In this document: positions 51,100 to 59,424 of the stretch, one piece after another | How the letters are laid out: each line of letters starts with the position of its first letter | Numbering within the stretch: the stretch's first letter is position 1 | Assembly: GCA_050008495.1 (NCBI GenBank) | Contig: JBEKMN010000011.1 | Coordinates: 1-64,000, forward strand | From: CAVROP01 sp050008495 | Lineage (GTDB): Bacteria; Acidobacteriota; Terriglobia; UBA7540 | Direction: 5' to 3' | DNA length: 64,000 nucleotides | The notes under the pieces: model-generated | What the model saw: only the letters and a program-made list of their open reading frames with translations | Databases searched by the model: none | Told to the model about the DNA's origin: nothing | Translations under genes and position numbers: made by a program

Positions 51100-51240
51100 T
51101 CAGGATGACAGTTTTCTCGACGCCTGCGAAGCCCCGGTTGCTTTGACCCGATTGTAGTATTTGCCTCGCTCGAGCTTCTTAAAATCGGATCGCTTGTACT
51201 CCGCCCGAAGTTCATCGGTACGCGGCTTAGCCCTCTTCAT
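51100..51240 (-). CDS. Short antitoxin-like protein, probably truncated
   Basis: The 46-residue frame starts KRAKPRTDELRAEYKRSDFK and continues LERGKYYNRVKATG. This beginning resembles small basic proteins of about 80 residues often found in toxin-antitoxin pairs of Acidobacteriota and Cyanobacteria, whose second half (a VVLLDPEVA-type strand and helix) is absent here. The frame ends inside a half-copy of the TCATCCTGAGCG repeat, which probably replaced the 3' end. GAGAGG precedes the ATG. No toxin gene is adjacent. This is a family resemblance from memory only. Confidence 0.5.
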   Translation of the reverse strand: MKRAKPRTDELRAEYKRSDFKKLERGKYYNRVKATGASQASRKLSS

Positions 51241-51300
51241 AAATTTGCCTCTCGCGAGGTGTTGTCTTGCGAGCGCTGTCGATCCGGATTGTTTCACCGC

Positions 51301-53772
51301 TCACTTCTTCGCCGCCAACTCATGCAGGTGTTTGCGCAATTCGATGGCATCAGGCGCGGTGGGATCGAGCTGCAGGTAGGTCTCATATTCCTGCCGGGCG
51401 CGGACCTTGTCTCCGGCTGCCTCGAGGGCCACGCCAAAATTGTAATGAGTAATGGGCTCGGCCGGTTCAAGCCGGAGAGCTTCCTCGTACTCCTGGATGG
51501 CCGGATTGAATTGGCGCGTCTTCAGCAAGCTGTTGGCAAGATCGACGTGCGCCACGGCGTCCTTGGGGTTCAGGCGCAGGTACTCGCGGTAATGGGCGAT
51601 GGCATCGGCGAGTTGGCCTGAGTGCGCGAAGGCATCCGCCAGCGCCAGCCGCGCCTCCCCGTATTCGGGCTTGTCTCGCAGAGATTCCTGCAACTCCTTG
51701 ATTCCCTCCTCTGCCTTGTCCATGCGCAGCCATGCGCTGGCGAGCGCGCAGTGGGCCTCGGGGCTATTGGGAATAATGTGCAGCGCCGCCTGTGCTTCCT
51801 CCGCGGAGCCTGCCAGGTCGTTCATGTGGCTGAGAACGATAGACAGATTCAGGTGTGCGTCAGACCAATCGGGGCGTGCCTTAATCGCTTCGCGGAACGC
51901 CTGCGAAGCGCCCTGCCAGTCCGCCAGTTGCTCGAGGGCCAGCCCCAGATTCTCCTGCGCCTGGGGGTCGTTGCGGCGCGACAGGCTGGTTCGGAAAGCC
52001 TGCACCGCACCCTTGTAATCGCCCTTGTTGTAAAGAGCGTTGCCCAAATCGATTTGATATCCGGCAAAGCTCGGGTCGAGCTGAGCCGCCTGCTCGCTCT
52101 CGCTGGCCGACCCGGCTGCGTCTCCTGCCTGGCGCAGGGCGCCGGCGAGGCGGGAGTGGAGCGTGGGATCGTCAGGCCGAAACTTCAGCCCGTCTCGGTA
52201 AGTGGGTATGGCTAGCTCGTAGTTCTTGTCGGCAACTAGCATATCGCCCAGCGCCACCAAGGCTTCTGGGTAGTCGGCACGCAACTGGACCGCGCGGTTC
52301 AACTCCGCCTCCGCCTCATGCGCGTGTCCGGACGCCTTGAGCGCCATGGCGAAGGTGTAGTGCAATTCCGGACTGTCGGGCCGCATCCCCAGCGCCACCC
52401 GGTATTCACCCAGCGAGTTGTCCCAATCGCCGGCGGCCTGATAAGCGTTGCCTAGATGCAGATGGGCGTCGGCATCGCCGGGACGCAGCCGAACTTCCTC
52501 GCGGTATTCCTGCACGAAGCCCGCGAGATCGCCCGCCGATTGAAAAGTCTCCGCCAGGTTACGATGGTAATCCGCGTTGTCTTTGGCCAGATCCACGGCT
52601 CGCTGAAGCTCCCGGACGGCGTCCGGCAGGTCTCCGGTCTTGCGCAAGACCAGGCCGAGGTTCTCGTGCAGGGCGGGGTCCTGCGGTTTCAAGCGCAGGG
52701 CCTCGCGATACTCGGACTCCGCGGCCGGATGGTCGGAGACAGAAAGGTAGGCTGCGGCCAGTGCCGTATGGGCATTGGCGTTTCCCGGCTGCTGGCGGGT
52801 CACCCGGCGCAACTCGGTGATGGCCCCGCCGTAGTCGCCCGCCTCCCGCAAAGCCATCGCCAGCGCATAGCGGTAGTCGGTCTGCTCGGGGCGCAACTCA
52901 ACCGCCCGGCGATACTCCTCGATGGCGTGAATCAGGTCCCCCGTGGCCTGGAGCGAGCTGCCCAGCGACAGGTACAGATCAGGGTCGTCGGGGCGCAGGC
53001 GGACCGCGGCGCGGAGTTCGGCCACACCCTGATCGAATCTGCCTGCCTGGGCGAGCGCCGTGGCCAGCCCGGAGTGCGCCTCGGGATCATCGGGAGCCTG
53101 GGCAAGGACTTGCTGATATTCCGCGCTGGCCGCCGCCACGTCTCCCGATTGCAGCAGTGAATTCGCGAACGCCACGCGGATCTGACGGTCCCCCGGGTCG
53201 AGTTCGATCGCGGTGCGGTACTCGCCAGCCGCCTCTTTGAATTGCCGGTTGGCCGTGAACACGTTCGCCAAACCCACGTGGGCCGCGGGATTCGAGGGGT
53301 GGAGGCGGAGTTCGGCGTGGTACTCCGCGATGGCCTCTTTCAGGTGCCCTTGCGATTCCTCCACCGCGCCAAGGTTCATGTGGACGCCGGGGAGGTCCGG
53401 CTTCAACCGCAACGCCTCCCGGTATTCCCGAACGGCGTCGGCGGTCTGCTGTTCCGCCAGGTAGGCGTTGCCCAGGTTGTAGTGCGCCTGGGGGTAATCG
53501 GGCCGTAAGCTGCTCGCTTTGCGAAACGACTCCTCGGCTTCTTTCCATTTGTGCAGCCGGGCGAATTCGTTGCCTTGTTTCAAAAATTCCTCGGCGGTAA
53601 CGGGAGCAGGCGGTTCCTGCGTTGTGGGACTGCCGGCCACCGCGCTGCCAGCCTGCTGGGCGCTTCCGCTTTGCCCGCCGCTTGCAAAGAGGCAGGAGCC
53701 GGCCAAAAGCAAGGCGCAGAAGAGCAACGGGAACGTTTTGGGGTCCGGGCGGTTTGGCGCAAGGCATTTCAT
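51301..53772 (-). CDS. Large secreted TPR-array protein
   Basis: An 823-residue protein with a signal sequence (FPLLFCALLLAGSCLFASG; a lipobox-like LLAGSC is possible) and about 21 consecutive 34-residue TPR units with the canonical YNLGNAYLA and A..EYREALRLKPDLP pattern from residue 60 to the end. A Pro/Ala/Ser-rich linker follows the leader. It should form a long superhelix for protein binding at the membrane or periplasm. No enzyme domain. ATG 53772 follows GGGAAG. Confidence 0.85.
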   Translation of the reverse strand: MKCLAPNRPDPKTFPLLFCALLLAGSCLFASGGQSGSAQQAGSAVAGSPTTQEPPAPVTAEEFLKQGNEFARLHKWKEAEESFRKASSLRPDYPQAHYNLGNAYLAEQQTADAVREYREALRLKPDLPGVHMNLGAVEESQGHLKEAIAEYHAELRLHPSNPAAHVGLANVFTANRQFKEAAGEYRTAIELDPGDRQIRVAFANSLLQSGDVAAASAEYQQVLAQAPDDPEAHSGLATALAQAGRFDQGVAELRAAVRLRPDDPDLYLSLGSSLQATGDLIHAIEEYRRAVELRPEQTDYRYALAMALREAGDYGGAITELRRVTRQQPGNANAHTALAAAYLSVSDHPAAESEYREALRLKPQDPALHENLGLVLRKTGDLPDAVRELQRAVDLAKDNADYHRNLAETFQSAGDLAGFVQEYREEVRLRPGDADAHLHLGNAYQAAGDWDNSLGEYRVALGMRPDSPELHYTFAMALKASGHAHEAEAELNRAVQLRADYPEALVALGDMLVADKNYELAIPTYRDGLKFRPDDPTLHSRLAGALRQAGDAAGSASESEQAAQLDPSFAGYQIDLGNALYNKGDYKGAVQAFRTSLSRRNDPQAQENLGLALEQLADWQGASQAFREAIKARPDWSDAHLNLSIVLSHMNDLAGSAEEAQAALHIIPNSPEAHCALASAWLRMDKAEEGIKELQESLRDKPEYGEARLALADAFAHSGQLADAIAHYREYLRLNPKDAVAHVDLANSLLKTRQFNPAIQEYEEALRLEPAEPITHYNFGVALEAAGDKVRARQEYETYLQLDPTAPDAIELRKHLHELAAKK

Positions 53773-53841
53773 TTTGGTCTTCCCTATAAGAATAGGATAC
53801 ACCCGGAAGCGCGAATGGGCGCGGTCGTCTCATCCGCCGCG

Positions 53842-53975
53842 GTGGTGCAGGCGTCTCGCCCGCTGTCGCGGGAGCGTCCCGCTCCCGCACCAACCCCGGC
53901 AGACGCACAGGCAGAGCCTGTCCTGGGCGGAGCGAAGGAGTGTCCGTGCCACGGCGCGCGAGACGCCCGCACCAC
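53842..53975. repeat. GTGGTGCAGGCGTCTCGC inverted repeat
   Basis: GTGGTGCAGGCGTCTCGC at 53842 pairs with GCGAGACGCCCGCACCAC ending at 53975, with an inner GCGGGAGC/GCTCCCGC hairpin. It fills the divergent gap before the polyamine transporter genes. Confidence 0.82.
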
Positions 53976-54027
53976 ATCCTGGGTTTGACATGCGGCGACT
54001 CCTTCCGTTATCCTCGCTTGCCAAGAC

Positions 54028-54942
54028 ATGAGCCCGGAAATCACACCCTTAGTAGATTCCAAAGCGGAACCTGTGCTGCGTTTCTTTCGGCGCCGCCCGG
54101 CCTTGCGCGCCGCCAGTCTTCTCTCCGGCAGCCTGGTTTGGCTGGTGGGCTTTTTCCTTCTTCCCCTGGCCTATCTCCTGGCGGTCAGCTTCGCCCGCCG
54201 CTCGCCTTATGGGACGATAGAATGGGCCCTGGGGTTATCAAATTATTGGCGCGCCTTCCAGCCTCTCTATCTTGGCGTTTACTGGCGCTCCTTCTGGATG
54301 GCGGTGCTCACCACGGTGCTTTCCATGCTGCTGGGCTATCCCGTGGCTTACACCTTGGCGCTGAAGGTCTCCGGGCGGTGGAAATCCGCGCTGTTGATGC
54401 TGGTGGTGATACCCTTCTGGACGAGCTTCCTCATCCGGACTTACGCCTGGATGGTCATCTTGCGCACCGAGGGTGTGGTCAACACCGCTCTAATGGCTCT
54501 GCACCTTGTGCACGAGCCGCTGCGCTTGCTTTACACCCCGCTGGCGGTTTTCATCGGCTTGGTTTACGGCGAACTTCCCTTCATGATCCTGCCTCTCTAT
54601 GCGGTGCTGCAAAAGCTCGATCCCATCCTCCTCGAGGCCGCGCAGGACTTGGGCGCCAACCGCTGGCATACTTTCCTCAGGATTACTCTGCCCATCTCGA
54701 TGCCGGGGCTCAGCGCGGGCGGGGTGTTGGTTTTTATCGCCTCCATCGGAGCCTTCATCACGCCGGATCTACTGGGCGGCGCGCGCACCATCATGGTGGG
54801 CAACCTCATTCAAAACCAGTTCGCCTCCGTGCGTGACCAGCCCTTCGGCTCGGCGGTAGCATTCCTGCTGACCTTTGTGGTCCTGGTGCTTCTTTGGACA
54901 GGGTCGCGCCGCGCCGAGCGCCTCACGCGGGGGATACTCTAA
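54028..54942 (+). CDS. potB: PotB-like ABC transporter permease
   Basis: A 304-residue inner-membrane permease with about six transmembrane segments (SLVWLVGFFLLPLAYLLAV first) and the EAA loop EAAQDLGANRWHTFLRITLPI near residue 207. It matches spermidine/putrescine permease PotB. With a second permease it would form the channel of an ABC importer, powered by a PotA-type ATPase not encoded here. Its TAA stop overlaps the next ATG (TAATG), so the two genes are translationally coupled. Confidence 0.88.
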   Translation: MSPEITPLVDSKAEPVLRFFRRRPALRAASLLSGSLVWLVGFFLLPLAYLLAVSFARRSPYGTIEWALGLSNYWRAFQPLYLGVYWRSFWMAVLTTVLSMLLGYPVAYTLALKVSGRWKSALLMLVVIPFWTSFLIRTYAWMVILRTEGVVNTALMALHLVHEPLRLLYTPLAVFIGLVYGELPFMILPLYAVLQKLDPILLEAAQDLGANRWHTFLRITLPISMPGLSAGGVLVFIASIGAFITPDLLGGARTIMVGNLIQNQFASVRDQPFGSAVAFLLTFVVLVLLWTGSRRAERLTRGIL

Positions 54943-56777
54943 TGCCGCGTCCGCGCCGCCAGGGTTGGGGGTTGGCTTCGGCCACCACACTCGTTTACCT
55001 CTTCCTTTATGCACCCGTCTTCGTCCTGATCTTCTTCTCCTTCAACCGCTCTCGCCTCTCCGCGCATTGGATCGGCTTCACCGGCGAATGGTACGCGCTG
55101 CTCTGGCGCGATGAACAGATCATCCAATCGCTGCTCAACAGCCTTCTGGTCGCCGCCGCCGCCACCCTGGTTTGTGTGGCGTTCGGCACTATGGGCGCCC
55201 TGGTCTTCCCGAAACTTCGCCATCGCGCCAAGACCCTCCTGGACGGAATCGTCTATCTTCCCCTGGTCATACCTGAAGTCGTCATGGCCGTGGCCATAGT
55301 CATCTTCTTCAGCCTGTTGCGCATGCAATTGAGCCTCTCCACCGTCATCCTCGCTCACATCACCTTTTGTATTTCTTATGTGATCATCGTGGTGGGGGCG
55401 CGCCTGGCAGGCATGGACCCCTCCATCGAGGAAGCGGCGCTCGACCTGGGCGCGAACGAATGGACCACCTTCTTCCGCATCACCCTGCCCATCGCCGCTC
55501 CCGCTATCCTCTCCGCGGCCCTGCTGGTCTTTACTACTTCTTTTGACGACTACCTGATCACTTCCTTCGTGGCGGGAGTTCGCTCCACCACCTTGCCCCT
55601 GGAGATCTATTCCCGCCTGAAGCGCGGCATCACGCCGGAGATCAACGCCATTTCCACCGTCATCCTGGCGGCCACCATTCCCTTGGTCTACATCGCGCAG
55701 CGGCTGGAACGCGGAGCCATGAAAGTCCGCGCCGCGGTCCTGAGCGCCACGGCGGTTTTTTTGCTTATGCTCGCGCCGGTCGTCGCCCGCACCTGGACGG
55801 GCGGCGAGAACCTCCCCCAACTGAACATTTATACGTGGTCCACGTACAGCTCGCGCCGCGTGGCTCAGGGGTTTGAACGTGAGTTCCACTGCAAGGTTAA
55901 CTACGATCTGTACGACTCGAACGAAGCCCTGCTCGCCAAGCTGCAGGCAGGCAACGTCAGCTACGATCTGGTGGTTCCCAGCGATTACATGGTGCAGGTT
56001 CTCATTCGGCAAGGCTTGCTTGCGCCCCTCGACAAATCCCAGCTCCCGACCGCCTGGGCCAACATCGACCAGCGATTTCTAAGTCTGCCGTTCGATCCGC
56101 ACAACGACTATGCGGTGCCTTACGCCTGGGGCACCACCGGCTTGGCCTACCGCGCAGACCTCGTGAAGGAGAATCTCGACAGTTGGTCGGCGCTATTCGA
56201 TCCCCGCTACGCCGGCCATATTCTTCTGCTCGACGATACGCGCGAAGTCTTCGGCATGGCTCTCAAGAAACTTGGCTACTCGCTCAACTCCACCAACCCG
56301 GACGAACTCCGCCAGGCCCGCGATTTGTTGCTCAGGGAGAAGGCTCTCGTGAAGGGCTACAACAGCTCCAATTTCCAGGAAGACCTCGCCGCCGGGGATG
56401 CCTGGATCGCACAGGCTTACAACGGAAACATGACCTTCGTAATGCGCGATGAGCCGACGCTCCGTTACGTTATTCCCAAAGAAGGCTGTACCATTTCCGT
56501 TGATTGCGCGTGCATCCCCCGAGCCGCTCCCCACAAACAATTGGCGGAGGCCTTCATCAACTATTTCCACCGCCCCGACGTGGCCGCGCTCTTTGTGAAC
56601 GACTCGGGCTTCAACACACCCAACCGCTACGACCAGAAAGATATCGAACCCTGGCTCCTCCGCAACGCCGCCGTGTTTCCCGACCCCGCCTCCCTCGTTC
56701 ACTGTGAGTTCATGCGCGACGTCGGCCCCGCTGCACAGCTTTACGACCGGTATTGGACGGAAATTAAGGCGAGATAA
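54942..56777 (+). CDS. PotC-PotD fusion: polyamine permease joined to binding protein
   Basis: A 611-residue fusion. Residues 1-260 are a PotC-like permease with six membrane segments and the EAA loop EEAALDLGANEWTTFFRITL. A seventh hydrophobic segment (AAVLSATAVFLLMLAPVVA, about 266-284) then crosses to the periplasm and leads into a PotD-like binding domain (about 295-611: LNIYTWSTYSSRRVAQGFE, YDLVVPSDYMVQVLIRQG, PYAWGTTGLAYR, QAYNGNMTFV). Odd topology is resolved by the extra helix, which tethers the binding domain outside. GGGGGATACTCTA precedes ATG 54942. Confidence 0.92.
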   Translation: MPRPRRQGWGLASATTLVYLFLYAPVFVLIFFSFNRSRLSAHWIGFTGEWYALLWRDEQIIQSLLNSLLVAAAATLVCVAFGTMGALVFPKLRHRAKTLLDGIVYLPLVIPEVVMAVAIVIFFSLLRMQLSLSTVILAHITFCISYVIIVVGARLAGMDPSIEEAALDLGANEWTTFFRITLPIAAPAILSAALLVFTTSFDDYLITSFVAGVRSTTLPLEIYSRLKRGITPEINAISTVILAATIPLVYIAQRLERGAMKVRAAVLSATAVFLLMLAPVVARTWTGGENLPQLNIYTWSTYSSRRVAQGFEREFHCKVNYDLYDSNEALLAKLQAGNVSYDLVVPSDYMVQVLIRQGLLAPLDKSQLPTAWANIDQRFLSLPFDPHNDYAVPYAWGTTGLAYRADLVKENLDSWSALFDPRYAGHILLLDDTREVFGMALKKLGYSLNSTNPDELRQARDLLLREKALVKGYNSSNFQEDLAAGDAWIAQAYNGNMTFVMRDEPTLRYVIPKEGCTISVDCACIPRAAPHKQLAEAFINYFHRPDVAALFVNDSGFNTPNRYDQKDIEPWLLRNAAVFPDPASLVHCEFMRDVGPAAQLYDRYWTEIKAR

Positions 56778-56780
56778 AAA

Positions 56781-57120
56781 GCTGTCAGCTCTCAGCCGTC
56801 AGCTCTCAGCAACCCTTTTCCACACGCGGTCATCCTGAGCGCAGCGAAGGATCTCCGCAGTTGCTCTTCTCTGTATTGCCATTCCCAAGATCTTCTGCAG
56901 CGCGCAAGGATTTCTGGTCTGGAATTTTGAATCTGGAATTTTAGATGCGGCCGACAGACCGCGCTGTGGTCTCTCTGCGCCTTGTGGTGAATCCGGAACT
57001 GCCGGGATTCCCCGATTTCAGGGGTCCGATGGACCCCATCGGGGTCCCGAAATCGGACTTCGCTGCGCTCAGAATGACAGCGCTTTTGTTTGCTGATAGC
57101 TGACGGCTGAGAGCTGACGG
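56781..57120. repeat. Composite nested inverted repeat between convergent genes
   Basis: GCTGTCAGCTCTCAGCCGTC at 56781 is the reverse complement of the sequence ending at 57120 (GACGGCTGAGAGCTGACGG). Nested inside are a TCATCCTGAGCGCAGCGAAG copy (from 56830) and its partner CTTCGCTGCGCTCAGAATGA (57058-57078). It fills the whole gap between the PotC-PotD stop and the amidohydrolase stop. Confidence 0.9.
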
Positions 57121-57121
57121 C

Positions 57122-58342
57122 TTACGTCAGCCCCAACACGCGCTGTGCGTTTTCGTAATACACCTTGCGCAGGATTCCCTCCGGCAGCCCGAGCCCGTAA
57201 ATCTGCCACCGTCCCTGCGGCGGTTTGGGCGCCGGAGCGTAGTCGAAATACTCATCCTCGGTTTCAAGGAAGCGATAATAGATCTCATAGAGTTTGGCAG
57301 AGAGAATCTGCTGGGGAGTCTCCTTGCCATTGGGCACCGCATCAGTCCCGAACATGATGCGGTCCTGGTATTTCTCAAAGAACTTGCGCGCCGTGCGCGG
57401 TTGCCGGCCGAGCTCGCCGATGCGCGCCGCGAGTTCGACATACATATTCGGAAAGCGGTCCAGGCATTCGGAGACCGAAGCAAGGTTCTCCGCGTTGTGT
57501 CCCACGTGCAAAGCAATGAAAGTGGTTTTGGGATGGCGCGCAAACATGCGATTTCGCGCCTCGAGCAGTTCCCGGAAGCTGAGGAAGTCATGGTCATAAA
57601 AGGACCAGTCGGGGTGATGGTTCAGTTCCTCGAAGCGCTCGTTGAATCTGTCGATGGGCAGGAAGAAAGCCTCGGGATCGGAGATGTGAATGGCCACCGG
57701 CATCTTGAAGCCGGCACACGCTTCCCACATGAGATCGAAATGCGGATCGTCGATCTTCACCAGCGGGCCCGAAGTGACGTCCTGCCGGAGGTAGAGACCG
57801 AGAGTCTTCACCACCTTCAATCCTTTCGCCCCTGCCTGGTGCGCGCGCCCAATCTCATCCGCCTGCCAGTGCGAGTAGTCCGGCCGGTTAAAGTGGTCCC
57901 ATCCGGGTTCCGTGAAGACCAGGAACCGGTCAGGATGAGCCCGCTGAAAGCGCTGAATGGCTTGCTCGAGGCCCTTTCCATGGTTGCCGGTGAGGTCAAC
58001 CATCATGCGGATGTTTTTCTGGTCCATCACCGGCAGCACCTCTTCCGGAGTTGTGAGGAACCGTACCTCCTCCCCGATGGTCACGCCATTCTTGTGCTGC
58101 GCCCCCATGGTGAGGTGGGTATGCACATCGATAACGGGGAAGCGCGAGCGTTCCACCTTCGTTTCCGGCACGTGAAGCATGCTGCGGGGTTGGAAGTCAT
58201 CGAGCGCCAAGCGCTCCGGCTTTGCGCCCTGCGCCGCTTCGGTTGGCTCCGCTCCCTTGGCTGGCGATCCTTTGACGGCCACTCCCGCGGCTGCCGCCGC
58301 ACCAACCCGCCTCAACAATTGCCTGCGGTTAACTCCGCTCAT
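57122..58342 (-). CDS. Tat-exported amidohydrolase-family protein
   Basis: A 406-residue TIM-barrel hydrolase. The Tat-like signal NRRQLLRRVGAAAAAGVAV is followed by the metal motif H74-T-H76 (VIDVHTH), AIHISDP, ALHVGHNAENLA and GTDAVPN, as in the amidohydrolase 2 (ACMSD/decarboxylase-hydratase-like) family, usually with one Zn or Mn ion. It presumably hydrolyses or decarboxylates an organic acid or sugar-acid outside the cytoplasm. GGAGGAGG lies 5 bp before ATG 58342. It is divergent from a CBM9-like gene, and the MFS gene beyond is of the sugar-acid type. Confidence 0.85.
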   Translation of the reverse strand: MSGVNRRQLLRRVGAAAAAGVAVKGSPAKGAEPTEAAQGAKPERLALDDFQPRSMLHVPETKVERSRFPVIDVHTHLTMGAQHKNGVTIGEEVRFLTTPEEVLPVMDQKNIRMMVDLTGNHGKGLEQAIQRFQRAHPDRFLVFTEPGWDHFNRPDYSHWQADEIGRAHQAGAKGLKVVKTLGLYLRQDVTSGPLVKIDDPHFDLMWEACAGFKMPVAIHISDPEAFFLPIDRFNERFEELNHHPDWSFYDHDFLSFRELLEARNRMFARHPKTTFIALHVGHNAENLASVSECLDRFPNMYVELAARIGELGRQPRTARKFFEKYQDRIMFGTDAVPNGKETPQQILSAKLYEIYYRFLETEDEYFDYAPAPKPPQGRWQIYGLGLPEGILRKVYYENAQRVLGLT

Positions 58343-58355
58343 GTAACCTCCTCCA

Positions 58356-58435
58356 GTAGGGGCGGCCCTTGTGGTCGCCCGCGCGGTTGCACCGCGATGT
58401 GACTGCCTGCGGGCGGCCACAAGGGCCGCCCCTAC
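58356..58435. repeat. GTAGGGGC-family element in a divergent promoter gap
   Basis: GTAGGGGCGGCCCTTGTGG at 58356 is the complement of CCACAAGGGCCGCCCCTAC ending at 58435, a perfect 19-bp arm pair with about 42 bp between. It separates the divergent starts at 58342 (-) and 58521 (+), and begins 14 bp from the former. Confidence 0.9.
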
Positions 58436-58520
58436 AATAACCCATCTGGCCTGTTGCTGGCTCGTTTTGTTTTTCGTTTCATCCTGCTATATTGCATGGA
58501 CTCATTTATGGAGGATCCTA

Positions 58521-59282
58521 ATGCGACGTTGGGCTATTCTGTTGATCGCGCCACTGATGGCGCTGGCTTTTGCATGTCTGTTTACAGTATTGGGAGGTGC
58601 GCAGAACGTGCCGGAGAAAAAACCATACATTCGGAAAGTCTCCATGACCTCGAAGTCCTTGGCTGCCGATTTCGTCCCGAACGGCGACCTCACGAAAAGC
58701 GTTTGGAAGGATGCCGCGCGTGTAACCTTGGGCGACCGCTTTAGCCACGAACCGCTGGCCGGTTCTGAAACCCAGGTGGCAAGCCTCTGGACACCTCATT
58801 ACATCTACTTCGCTTACTGGTGCCGATACCAGTCCCTGAACATCTACGCCGGCGAGGATCCTGCGAAAGAGCGATGGGAACTCTGGAACCGCGACGTGGT
58901 GGAAGCGTTCATCAATCCCCAACCCGAGCGTTTCCTCCACTATTACGAGTTCGAAGTGGCGCCTAACAACCAGTGGATCGACCTCGAAATCGATCTCAGC
59001 AAAAATCCGATGAATGACGCCGCCTGGGATTCTCACTTCGAGCACGCTACCAAAGTCGACGCCTCGCACAAAGCCTGGGCGGTCGAAATGCGCATCCCTG
59101 CCAGCTCCATGAACGCAAACGCCATCAAAGCAGGAGACGAATGGCGGGTGAATCTCTATCGCTGCGACGGCCCCGGCGACGACTCGCAACGGCGATTCCT
59201 TTCGTGGAGCCCTTTGCCCGCAGGCACCAACGGTTCGTTCCACCAGCCCGCGACTTTTGGGATCGTCAAATTCGTAAAATAG
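58521..59282 (+). CDS. Exported CBM9-like carbohydrate-binding protein
   Basis: A 253-residue protein with a signal anchor (RRWAILLIAPLMALAFACLFT) and a DOMON/CBM9-like beta-sandwich (about 45-245) with ETQVASLWTPHYIYFAYWC, LWNRDVVEAFINPQ and YYEFEVAPNNQWIDLEID. The order of strand motifs matches family 9 carbohydrate-binding modules found alone in many Acidobacteriota and Planctomycetes. GGAGGATCCTA precedes ATG 58521. Divergent amidohydrolase and downstream MFS genes suggest a role in sugar or sugar-acid use. Confidence 0.78.
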   Translation: MRRWAILLIAPLMALAFACLFTVLGGAQNVPEKKPYIRKVSMTSKSLAADFVPNGDLTKSVWKDAARVTLGDRFSHEPLAGSETQVASLWTPHYIYFAYWCRYQSLNIYAGEDPAKERWELWNRDVVEAFINPQPERFLHYYEFEVAPNNQWIDLEIDLSKNPMNDAAWDSHFEHATKVDASHKAWAVEMRIPASSMNANAIKAGDEWRVNLYRCDGPGDDSQRRFLSWSPLPAGTNGSFHQPATFGIVKFVK

Positions 59283-59295
59283 GAAAAGTCGAAGG

Positions 59296-59392
59296 CTGTC
59301 ATCCTGAGCGCAGCGAAGGATCTCCGCAGTTTCCTAGGGTCGAACGACTTGCGCACAACTGCAGAGATCCTTCGCTGCGCTCAGGATGACAG
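59296..59392. repeat. TCATCCTGAGCG-family inverted repeat
   Basis: CTGTCATCCTGAGCGCAGCG at 59296 is the exact complement of CGCTGCGCTCAGGATGACAG ending at 59392; the pairing extends through GAAGGATCT to about 30 bp per arm. It lies 13 bp beyond the stop of the CBM9-like gene and before the MFS gene. Confidence 0.92.
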
Positions 59393-59424
59393 GCCTGAAT
59401 ACGAGTGCATATAATCGAAACCCC

